Shown piece by piece: positions 1 to 5,483 of a stretch of 5,483 nucleotides of DNA. The position numbers and the translations under genes were made by a program. Each line of letters opens with the position of its first letter. The stretch's first letter is position 1. The stretch lies in NCBI GenBank assembly GCA_021732965.1, contig JAKFVZ010000020.1, positions 1-5,483 of the forward strand. The letters are read 5' to 3'. The DNA comes from Reyranella sp. (GTDB lineage: Bacteria > Pseudomonadota > Alphaproteobacteria > Reyranellales > Reyranellaceae). The notes beneath the pieces were generated by a model. That model saw nothing but the letters and a program-made list of their open reading frames with translations. It was not told the origin of the DNA and did not search any database.

Positions 1-598
1 GGCTCTGGTCGCCGTAATAGGTCGGCAGCGGGCGTGCGGGATCCTTGTCGCCGTGGGCCCACCAGTCGCGGAATCGCGCCTGAACGCCGGCACCATAAGC
101 CACCACGTCGGCCATGCCGGCATCCGCCGCGGGCTCCTCGCGGAACGCCGCCTGCACGAGCGTCGTGCCCTGCTGGGCATCGAGGAAGGCGGCGACAACC
201 CGGAAGAGATGGAAGGCGAGGGCCCGGTAGCTGCGCGGGCGGCCGGGCACGTGGATGTGGAGTTTCTCGTCCGGCATCAGCGGCAGCAGTCCGATGGCCG
301 CCGTCATGAACCTGTCGAGGCGCGCATATAGCTCCGGCGGCGACAGTTCGGGACCGGATTTTTCCTGCAGGCCGAGAAAGGCGACGATCTCCCGCGTGCT
401 CTGTCCGAAGATAAAATCCTTGCCACGCGACAGGACCGGTACGGAGCGCACGCCGAGAGACTGCAACTCGGCGAAGCCGGCGGGGTCGGCAAGGACATTG
501 ACGGAAACGAAGTCGATCCCACGGACCGATAGAAACTCTTTGAGTCTCAGGCAGCTGGTTCAACCAGGCTGCCAGAACACCTTCAGCGGTTCTGTCAT
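1..598 (-). CDS. Probable selenoprotein: glutaredoxin-like domain fused to DinB-like domain, in-frame UGA at codon 13 (3' end outside window)
   Basis: From ATG 598-596 the frame reads 12 codons, a UGA (562-560), then 186 open codons to the window edge. The UGA occupies the first position of a thioredoxin-fold redox motif, P11-G12-U13-T14-S15-C16, following a beta strand (K6-VFW-Q10). A helix (residues 17-26) and a cis-proline motif (S52-V53-P54) follow, as in glutaredoxins. From about residue 85 the chain changes to a helical DinB-like region (Y91-ARLDRF; S123-Y124 then H130-LFRVV), where H130 resembles the first metal-ligand histidine; the later His motif would lie beyond the edge. From memory, Cys-containing relatives with this architecture read PGCTSC. 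The inferred role is a cytoplasmic thiol/selenol oxidoreductase; the partner is unknown. The start is fixed by an AGGAGAG ribosome site, 19 nt after the Bug gene. The alternative is a gene killed by one TGC/TGT-to-TGA change. I am confident of the family and moderately confident of Sec insertion. Confidence 0.78.
513..548 (-). promoter_or_regulatory. Candidate bacterial SECIS region: two consecutive hairpins just 3' of the UGA
   Basis: In the mRNA sense, hairpin 1 (548-532) is GAGACUC-AAA-GAGUUUC, 7 bp with one G-U pair and a triloop that starts 18 nt after the UGA. Hairpin 2 (529-513) is UCGGUCC-GUG-GGAUCGA, 7 bp with one G-U pair and a GUG loop starting 37 nt after the UGA. bSECIS elements are known to lie inside the coding region directly after the UGA, with the apical loop roughly 16-37 nt away and a G among its first loop bases. 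Hairpin 1 fits the distance but lacks the loop G; hairpin 2 has the G but sits at the far limit. The folding was done by eye, with no energy calculation. Confidence 0.5.
560..562 (-). other. In-frame UGA, candidate selenocysteine codon (residue 13)
   Basis: The codon replaces the N-terminal, nucleophilic cysteine of a CxxC motif (now UxxC), with the resolving Cys16 intact as TGC. Selenocysteine is known to replace exactly this type of catalytic cysteine in thioredoxin-fold selenoproteins. The reading frame before and after it belongs to one protein fold, so it is not a natural gene end. A point nonsense mutation or a sequencing error would give the same DNA. Confidence 0.72.
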
Positions 599-602
599 GA
601 CG

Positions 603-609
603 CTCTCCT
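603..609 (-). promoter_or_regulatory. Ribosome binding site of the UGA-containing gene
   Basis: The mRNA reads AGGAGAG, four bases before ATG 598-596 (six from AGGAG). It is the best Shine-Dalgarno match among the gene starts in this window. It fixes the start upstream of the UGA and so argues that ribosomes are meant to enter the frame before the UGA rather than after it. Confidence 0.8.
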
Positions 610-617
610 GAACGACC

Positions 618-1601
618 TCAGTTGGCGGTTCGTATGCCCAGGCTGTCAAGCAGCATGCGCCAACGCTCGAAATCCGCGATGAGACGCTTTCTGCATTCCT
701 CCGCCGTGGTCACACCGACGACGACACCGTACTGTGTGAGTTGCTCCCTCGTTTCCGGCGCATCGACGGCATTGTGCAAGGCGCGGTTCCACGCCTCGAT
801 GAGCTGCGGCGGCAAGCCGCCCGGCGCGAAGAAGGCATACCAGTCGATCAGCTGAAGCCACGGGAATCCCAGTTCGACCACAGTCGGCACATCCGGCAGC
901 ACGGGATTGCGCGCCAATCCCGACGTTGTCAGGACCCGGAGTGTGCCTCCGCGATGGTGGTGGACGAACGAAGCAAGCCCGCCGCAACCCGCCGGGATAC
1001 GGCCCTGGCCGATATCCGAAGACATCGGTCCGCTGCCGCGGAAGGGCACGGGGTCCAGCATGAGACCGTACTGCTGCGCGAGCAGTTGCGCGAAGTACTG
1101 CGAGAAGGTGTCGGGCGCCGCCGTGCCGAAGCGGCGGCGCTCGGGCGGACCGCTTTTCACCCACTGCGCATACTCGGCCATTGTCTGCACGCCGATCGAC
1201 CGCGATACGACGAACGCCGTCTCGAAAGTCCCGACGATCCCGAGGGGTGCGAGATCACGCAGCGGGTCGAACGGAAAGGTGGCGGGCGATATCAGACGGC
1301 CGATCAGTGTGGTGCTCGGCAGCAGTCCGATTGTGGCTCCGTCGGGCGCAGCCTTCTTCAAGGCATCGCCCATCGTTGCGCCGGCGGCACCCGGACGGTT
1401 CTCGACGGTGACGGGTCGTGTCAGGCGCTGCTGGATCGAAGGCGCGATGGCGCGCGCCACGACGTCGGAGCCGCCGCCCGCTGCGAATCCGACCCAGATC
1501 CGGATGGCGCGCTCCGGCAGTCCGGATTGTGCGACGGCCGAATGCGGCAGAAGGGCCGCGCTGGCGGACGCCAGCAGGGCGCGGCGGGAAAAGGGGGGCA
1601 T
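618..1601 (-). CDS. Bug-family (tripartite tricarboxylate transporter type) solute-binding protein
   Basis: This 327-residue protein is the usual length for the family. It opens with a twin-arginine leader (S5-R6-R7-A8-L9-L10, hydrophobic stretch 8-18, probable cleavage at A22-V23-A24/Q25), so it is expected in the periplasm, probably through Tat. Bug-family hallmarks follow: G-rich loop A41-GGGSD-46, VENRPGAAG at 66-74, APDG at 85-88, VPFRGSGP at 185-192, LPDVPT at 235-240 and APGGLP at 259-264. Bug proteins bind small carboxylates or similar solutes and may deliver them to TctA/TctB permeases or act as sensors. No such permease is in the window, so this looks like an orphan receptor; such orphans are common in proteobacteria. 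It lies 36 nt after the VOC gene and 19 nt before the UGA-containing gene. The Shine-Dalgarno site is weak (TTAGGCGA directly before the ATG). The ligand cannot be inferred. Confidence 0.93.
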   Translation of the reverse strand: MPPFSRRALLASASAALLPHSAVAQSGLPERAIRIWVGFAAGGGSDVVARAIAPSIQQRLTRPVTVENRPGAAGATMGDALKKAAPDGATIGLLPSTTLIGRLISPATFPFDPLRDLAPLGIVGTFETAFVVSRSIGVQTMAEYAQWVKSGPPERRRFGTAAPDTFSQYFAQLLAQQYGLMLDPVPFRGSGPMSSDIGQGRIPAGCGGLASFVHHHRGGTLRVLTTSGLARNPVLPDVPTVVELGFPWLQLIDWYAFFAPGGLPPQLIEAWNRALHNAVDAPETREQLTQYGVVVGVTTAEECRKRLIADFERWRMLLDSLGIRTAN

Positions 1602-1637
1602 TCGCCTAACTGTGCAATTCGATGCGTGCTGGATCGG

Positions 1638-2021
1638 CTAGGGCTTGCGATGGCAGACCACACAGATCTTGTTGCCATCCAGGTCACGAAGATATCCACC
1701 GTAGTAATTCGGGTGATAGTGCGCGCGGAGGCCAGGAGCACCTTCGTCCGTGCCGCCAGCCGCGAGCGCCGCCTTGTGAGCCGCGTCGACGGCGCCGCGA
1801 TCGGGCGCCTCCAGGCCGATGGTGATGCCGTTGCCGACGGAGGCGGCATTCTTGTCGAGCGGGCTGAGCACCCAGAGTTGGGGCCGCCCGTCCGCGGGGC
1901 CGTAACCCACGGCATTCGGATAGTCCATGTGACGCACCAGACCGAGCGGTTGCAGCAGCGCATCGTAGAAGGCCTTGGCTCGACCTACGTCGTTGCTGCC
2001 GATCGTCACGTGGCTGAACAT
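1638..2021 (-). CDS. VOC (glyoxalase/bleomycin-resistance fold) family protein
   Basis: A 127-residue protein with the paired beta-alpha-beta-beta-beta pattern of the vicinal-oxygen-chelate superfamily. The first module starts M1-FSHVTIGSNDV with A15-KAFYDALLQPLG; the second spans about 66-123 and ends in H101-YHPNYYG and D113-LDGNKICVVCH. VOC proteins are usually small cytoplasmic enzymes or binding proteins (isomerases, dioxygenases, thiol transferases); the reaction here is not recognisable. H4 fits the first metal-ligand position, but Thr/Ile stand where the second module often begins with His, and C120 stands where many relatives have the metal-binding Glu, so metal chemistry may differ or be lost. 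A longer frame from 2114 exists, but the 31 added residues do not resemble the family and overlap the monooxygenase gene; ATG 2021 has a purine-rich GGGGAAGAAG site upstream. It follows the monooxygenase by 31 nt. Confidence 0.88.
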   Translation of the reverse strand: MFSHVTIGSNDVGRAKAFYDALLQPLGLVRHMDYPNAVGYGPADGRPQLWVLSPLDKNAASVGNGITIGLEAPDRGAVDAAHKAALAAGGTDEGAPGLRAHYHPNYYGGYLRDLDGNKICVVCHRKP

Positions 2022-2052
2022 CGGACTTCTTCCCCTGGAAAGCCGGTTTCCG

Positions 2053-3375
2053 TCAGGATGACTGAGCCGCAGGGCGGGGCAAGCCGAAATGATCGCGAAG
2101 CGTGATGCCTTCATAGGCGGTGCGGAAAAGTCCGCGCTTCTGCAGGAGCGGCACGACCTCCGCCACGAACACGTCGAGCATCGAGGGCAGCAGCGGCGGC
2201 ATCAGGTTGAAGCCGTCGGCGGCGCCATCGTCGAACCAGTCCTCGATCAGGTCGGCGATCTGTTCCGGCGTGCCGGCGGTGGTGTAATGGCCGCGCGCGC
2301 CCGCGAGATAGGCGAGCAGTTGGCGCAGGGTGAGTTTTTCACGACGAACCAGCCCGACGATCACTTCCGTGCGGCTGCGCGCGGCCTGGACCGTGCCGGG
2401 ATCGGGGAAGTCCTCTTCCGTCAGGGGGCGGTCGAGCGGCAGGTGAGAGAAGTCGTGGCCACCGAACCGGCCGCTCAGGCGCTTGCGGCCGACTTCCGGA
2501 TCGGTGAGTTCGTTCAGCTCCTTTGCGAGCCGTTTGGCTTCGGTCTCGGTCGAGGCGATCACCGGGCTGAGGCCGGGCAGGATCAGCACCTGCTCGGAAG
2601 GCCGCCCCTCGGCTGCCGCAAGCTTCTTCAAGTCGGCATAGAATTCCTGCGCGGTGCTCTTTTCCATCTGCGCGGTGAACACCGCCTCGGCGTGGCGGGC
2701 GGCAAAGCGGCGGCCCGTGTCGGACGAGCCCGCCTGCACGAACACGGGGCGTCCCTGCGGTCCGCGCGGCATATTGAGCGGGCCGGCGACGCGATAGAAC
2801 TTGCCCTCGTGGTTGGTCGGCCTGATCCGGTCGGCGCGCGCATAGTGTCCGGTCGCGCGATCGTCGAGCACCGCATCGTCGGCCCAGCTGTCCCACAGCG
2901 CCTTCGCGACCTGAACGAATTCCTCGCCGCGCTCGTAGCGCTCGTCGTGGCTCACCAGTCCCGTGCCGCCGAAGTTGCGCGCGGCCGGCGCGAGCCACGA
3001 GGTCACGATGTTCCAGCCGACCCGGCCGCCGCTGATATGGTCGAGCGAGGCGAACTGGCGCGCGAGATTGAAGGGCTCGGAATAGGTGGTGGAGGCCGTG
3101 GCGATCAGGCCGATGCGGCTCGTCGAACCTGCCAGTGCGCCCAGCGTCGTGATCGGCTCCAGCCATGTGCTGGCGGCGTGCGCCACAGTGTCGGCCAGCG
3201 CGAGCTGGTCGGCGAGGAAGATGGAATCGAAGAGGCCGGCCTCGGCGCGCCGCGCGACGTCGCGGTAATACTCGATATCGGTGAGCGCCAGCGGCGACGA
3301 ATCGGGATGTCGCCACGACGCTTCGTGGTGGCCTCGGCTCTGGATGAAAAGATTGAGGTGGAGCTGTCGCTTCAT
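2053..3375 (-). CDS. LLM-class FMN-dependent monooxygenase, NtaA/SnaA/DszA type
   Basis: A 440-residue protein, the normal length for the nitrilotriacetate-monooxygenase branch of the bacterial luciferase-like (TIM-barrel) flavoproteins. Family features in order: N-terminal strand L5-HLNLFI with G15-HHEASWRHPDS; L54-ADQLAL; the long conserved block from T93 (ASTTYSEPFNLARQFAS) to S126 including LDHISGGRVGWN; and, past mid-chain, P-VFVQAGSS-DTGR, typical of the FMN phosphate site. These enzymes use FMNH2 from a separate flavin reductase and O2 to oxidise small organic nitrogen, sulfur or chelating compounds in the cytoplasm. No reductase gene is visible here and the substrate is undetermined. 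The start at ATG 3375 matches the usual N terminus (MKRQLHLNLF); an in-frame ATG at 3483 would add 36 unrelated residues lying over the end of the ABC gene. Translation is probably coupled to that gene, whose stop is four bases upstream. Confidence 0.94.
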   Translation of the reverse strand: MKRQLHLNLFIQSRGHHEASWRHPDSSPLALTDIEYYRDVARRAEAGLFDSIFLADQLALADTVAHAASTWLEPITTLGALAGSTSRIGLIATASTTYSEPFNLARQFASLDHISGGRVGWNIVTSWLAPAARNFGGTGLVSHDERYERGEEFVQVAKALWDSWADDAVLDDRATGHYARADRIRPTNHEGKFYRVAGPLNMPRGPQGRPVFVQAGSSDTGRRFAARHAEAVFTAQMEKSTAQEFYADLKKLAAAEGRPSEQVLILPGLSPVIASTETEAKRLAKELNELTDPEVGRKRLSGRFGGHDFSHLPLDRPLTEEDFPDPGTVQAARSRTEVIVGLVRREKLTLRQLLAYLAGARGHYTTAGTPEQIADLIEDWFDDGAADGFNLMPPLLPSMLDVFVAEVVPLLQKRGLFRTAYEGITLRDHFGLPRPAAQSS

Positions 3376-3382
3376 CCCCTCA
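3373..3382 (-). promoter_or_regulatory. Stop/start junction TGAGGGGATG, likely translational coupling
   Basis: The ABC exporter stop (TGA, 3382-3380), a GGGG run and the monooxygenase ATG (3375-3373) are packed into ten bases. There is no well-spaced Shine-Dalgarno site apart from this G run, so the monooxygenase is probably translated by ribosomes finishing the ABC gene. This supports a single transcript. Confidence 0.6.
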
Positions 3383-5483
3383 CTGTGCGGCCGGGGCGTA
3401 GACAGATGCAAGTTGGCGCGAGACCAGCCGGGCATAAAGGCCGCCACGCGAGACGAGCGATGCATGCGTGCCGCTTTCCGCAACGCGGCCCTCGTCGAGC
3501 ACCACGATCAGGTCGGCGTCACGCACCGTCGAGAGACGATGGGCGATCACGATGGTCGTGCGGTCGGCCTTCAGCACGTCGAGCGCACGGCGCACCGCCT
3601 GCTCGTTCACCGCGTCGAGATGCGAGGTCGCCTCGTCGAGGATCAGGATGGGCGCGTCCTTCAGGAAGGCGCGTGCGATCGCGACGCGCTGGCGCTGGCC
3701 GCCGCTCAGGCTGGTGCCGCGCTCGCCGACGGCTGAGTCGAGACCCTGCGGCAAGGCCGCGACCAGCTCGGCCAGCGACGCATGCTCGATGGCGGCCAGC
3801 AGCTCGGCCTCCGTGGCCTCGGGCCGCGCGATCAGGATGTTGGCGCGCAGCGTGTCGTTGAACAGGTAGGTGTCCTGCGCGACGAGGGCCACGAGACCGC
3901 GCAGCTCGTCGAGCTTGTAGTCGCGCAGGTCCGCGCCGTTCAGCGTGATGCGGCCGGTATCCGGATCCCAGAAGCGCATCAGCAGCTGTGCCGTCGTCGT
4001 CTTCCCGGCGCCCGACGTGCCGACCAGCGCCACTGTCTTGCCGGCGGGAATGGTGAACGAAACATCCGACAGCGCGCGCCGCGTCTGGCCGGGATAGGTG
4101 AAGTTCACCTTCTCGAGTTCCAGGGCCGCCGCGCCGTGCGCGGCCGGCACGCCCTTTCCGTCGCGTACCGGGATCGGCTCGTTGGCCAGCGCATAGACGC
4201 GGCGCGTGGCGCCCAGCGTATCGGCAAGCTGCCGTCCGATCTGGGCGATTTCCGAGACCGGCAGGAAGGCCGACATGGCGAGGATGGTCATGAGCGGCAG
4301 CAGGCCCGGATCGAGCATGCCGCGCGAGGCCAGGATCGCACCGACCACGACGATGGCCAGGCCGCCGAGACCGGTCAGCACTTCCAGAATCGCATGCTGC
4401 ATCGTGAGTTCGCTGAAGAAGGGCAGGCGCAGCGAGATGTGGCGCTGCGACAGCTCGTCGAGCTTGTTGCCGCGCGCGCTCTCCTGCTGGTTGGCGACGA
4501 TCTCGCCCAGACCCTGGACGGAGTCGACGGCGAAAGCGCCCAGTTCACCGGCGGCCTCGCGCGCCTGGCTGCCGAGGCGATCGACACGCTTGCGCATCAG
4601 GAACGGGCTGAGGCCGACGGCCAGCAGGAACGGGACCAGCGTGATTGCGAGCCAGCCGCTGGTCGTGGCCAGCGCGATCACCACGGCGGCAGGGATCAGG
4701 ATGGCGACGAAGGCCGGCGCCACCGTGTGGGCGAAGAAGTATTCGACCAGCTCGATGTCATGCGTGGCCAGCGCCATGAGATCGCCGGTGCGGCGACGCG
4801 TCAGATAGGCTGGCGCCAGCGCGTCGAGCTTGCGGAAGGCGTCGATGCGCATCTCGGCCAGCAGGCGGAAGGCCATGTCGTGCGCCAGCCACGATTCGAA
4901 CCAGTGCAGGATGCCCGACACCGGCGCCAGGATGGCGAGCGCGATGGCCAGCCCGCCGTAGGGCTGGTGGTTCTTGAGCGCCAGCACGATCAGCGCGGAG
5001 AGCACGCCGATGCCGATGAAGGCGACGACGCGTGCCACACCAAGAATGAACGTGGCTGTCAGCTTGCCCTTCCACGGCATGATGACCTTCATCAGCGCGA
5101 CGACGACCTGGTACCAGGTGAGGCCCTCGGCCTTGATGATGCCTTCGGTGATGGGCTTGATCGCGCCGCCCGAGGTGCTGGCGATGGTCTCCGCGCGCTG
5201 CGGCGCTGCAAGTGAATCGATCGTGGTTCCGGCCTGCTGCTCGCGCGCTTGTTCGGCCATGAGCTGCGAGTAGACGCCGCCCCGGCTCATCAGCGCGCCG
5301 TTTTTGCCTTCCTCGGCGACATGGCCGCGGTCGAGGACGAGGATGCGGTCGCAATCGATGACGCTCGACAGGCGGTGGGCGAGGATCAGCGTCGTGCGGC
5401 CCTGCATCAGCCGGTCGAGCGCTTCCTGGATCACCGCCTCGTTCTCGGCGTCGACGGCGGACAGCGCTTCGTCGAGCACGAGG
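3380..5483 (-). CDS. Tandem ABC exporter (type IV fold), C-terminal half: end of NBD1 - TMD2 - NBD2 (5' end outside window)
   Basis: About 700 residues are visible, numbered here from the first complete codon at 5482. Residues 1-70 are the end of a first ATPase domain: Walker B L1-VLDEALS (E5), D-loop, and H-loop H36. A Ser/Thr/Ala/Gln-containing linker (about 75-110) leads into a second membrane domain with about six hydrophobic segments (near 141-170, 175-198, 253-275, 275-296, 366-386, 393-413). The second ATPase is complete: Walker A G488-TSGAGKTT (K494), Q-loop in VAQDTYLFND, signature LSGGQ 592-596, Walker B D616-E617, and H-loop H648. The whole protein is therefore likely TMD-NBD-TMD-NBD in one chain in the inner membrane, exporting an unknown substrate; the layout recalls MsbA/CydCD-type exporters. 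Both visible ATPase parts keep catalytic Glu and His. The GTG at 5479 lies inside Walker B and is not a start. It heads the visible operon. Confidence 0.92.
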   Translation of the reverse strand, partial: LVLDEALSAVDAENEAVIQEALDRLMQGRTTLILAHRLSSVIDCDRILVLDRGHVAEEGKNGALMSRGGVYSQLMAEQAREQQAGTTIDSLAAPQRAETIASTSGGAIKPITEGIIKAEGLTWYQVVVALMKVIMPWKGKLTATFILGVARVVAFIGIGVLSALIVLALKNHQPYGGLAIALAILAPVSGILHWFESWLAHDMAFRLLAEMRIDAFRKLDALAPAYLTRRRTGDLMALATHDIELVEYFFAHTVAPAFVAILIPAAVVIALATTSGWLAITLVPFLLAVGLSPFLMRKRVDRLGSQAREAAGELGAFAVDSVQGLGEIVANQQESARGNKLDELSQRHISLRLPFFSELTMQHAILEVLTGLGGLAIVVVGAILASRGMLDPGLLPLMTILAMSAFLPVSEIAQIGRQLADTLGATRRVYALANEPIPVRDGKGVPAAHGAAALELEKVNFTYPGQTRRALSDVSFTIPAGKTVALVGTSGAGKTTTAQLLMRFWDPDTGRITLNGADLRDYKLDELRGLVALVAQDTYLFNDTLRANILIARPEATEAELLAAIEHASLAELVAALPQGLDSAVGERGTSLSGGQRQRVAIARAFLKDAPILILDEATSHLDAVNEQAVRRALDVLKADRTTIVIAHRLSTVRDADLIVVLDEGRVAESGTHASLVSRGGLYARLVSRQLASVYAPAAQ

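Noticed and set aside
304..522. Minus-strand 72-codon open frame overlapping the UGA-containing gene, which could suggest a separate small gene or a frameshift around the UGA.
   Set aside because: It is in another frame, its Ser/Arg/Pro-rich product resembles nothing, and the frame of ATG 598 encodes a coherent fold on both sides of the UGA without any shift.
305..562. Restart after the UGA (for example ATG 307-305 at residue 98) giving a shorter, non-selenium protein.
   Set aside because: That start would discard the whole thioredoxin-like domain, and the strong ribosome site is upstream of the UGA. It cannot be fully excluded without expression data.
555..567. The palindrome as a transcription-factor operator.
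   Set aside because: It lies inside a coding frame, 13 codons into an operon gene with no sign of a promoter nearby.
618..620. Whether the TGA stops of the Bug, monooxygenase or ABC genes might also be recoded.
   Set aside because: Each protein already has its family's full C terminus, and the next gene's ribosome site or start follows at once.
741..2105. Long plus-strand open frame of 454 codons.
   Set aside because: It is antisense to the Bug and VOC genes, which have clear family motifs; its Arg/Gly/Ala-rich product is typical of shadow frames in GC-rich DNA.
2022..2114. N-terminal extension of the VOC protein from ATG 2114.
   Set aside because: The extra 31 residues do not fit the family, overlap the monooxygenase end, and ATG 2021 begins exactly at the conserved first strand.
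3376..3483. N-terminal extension of the monooxygenase from ATG 3483.
   Set aside because: The 36 added residues lie over the ABC coding end and are not part of the family; ATG 3375 gives the standard start.
2089..3861. Plus-strand open frame of 590 codons.
   Set aside because: It runs antisense across the monooxygenase and ABC genes and has no recognisable domain; it is a composition artefact.
3782..5215. Plus-strand open frame of 477 codons.
   Set aside because: It is antisense to the ABC exporter membrane and ATPase domains, with a low-complexity Arg/Gln/Asp-rich product.

Overview
This is a GC-rich (by eye about 65%) bacterial window in which every credible gene lies on the minus strand, so transcription runs from the right edge to the left. 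A Bug-family periplasmic binding protein with a twin-arginine leader, together with NtaA-type flavin monooxygenase and tandem ABC exporter homologues, suggests a proteobacterium with a versatile metabolism, most likely an alphaproteobacterium (Rhizobiales or Rhodospirillales type). That assignment is an impression from composition and protein families, not a phylogenetic result.

In transcription order, 5483 to 3380 holds the 3' part of a large ABC exporter with two ATPase domains in one chain; its N-terminal half lies outside the window. Four bases after its stop begins an LLM-class FMN-dependent monooxygenase (3375-2053). It is followed by a small VOC/glyoxalase-fold protein (2021-1638), an exported Bug-type solute-binding protein (1601-618), and a glutaredoxin-like protein fused to a DinB-like domain (598 to the left edge, incomplete). 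The gaps are 4, 31, 36 and 19 bases, with no visible terminator or promoter between genes, so this reads as one operon. There is no gene-free stretch over 36 bases.

The most notable point is the last gene. Read from its natural ATG at 598, which has a good Shine-Dalgarno sequence, its 13th codon is an in-frame UGA. It falls exactly where glutaredoxin-like relatives have the first, nucleophilic cysteine of the CxxC motif (W-Q-P-G-[UGA]-T-S-C). The frame then stays open for 186 more codons to the window edge and encodes a convincing thioredoxin-fold and DinB-like protein. Two 7-bp hairpins follow the UGA at 18 and 37 nt, the range where bacterial SECIS elements sit, and one has a G at the start of its loop. 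I interpret this as a probable selenoprotein. A standard gene caller would truncate, miss or label it as a pseudogene. A nonsense mutation remains the main alternative.

As a working picture, the operon could serve import and oxidative breakdown of a small organic compound: the Bug protein binds a solute, the flavin monooxygenase oxidises it, the VOC protein and the redox-active seleno-glutaredoxin process or detoxify products, and the ABC exporter moves a substrate outward. Substrates cannot be read from the sequence. The membrane subunits expected for a Bug protein (TctA/TctB), the flavin reductase expected for the monooxygenase, and the Sec machinery (selA, selB, selC, selD) are not in this window.
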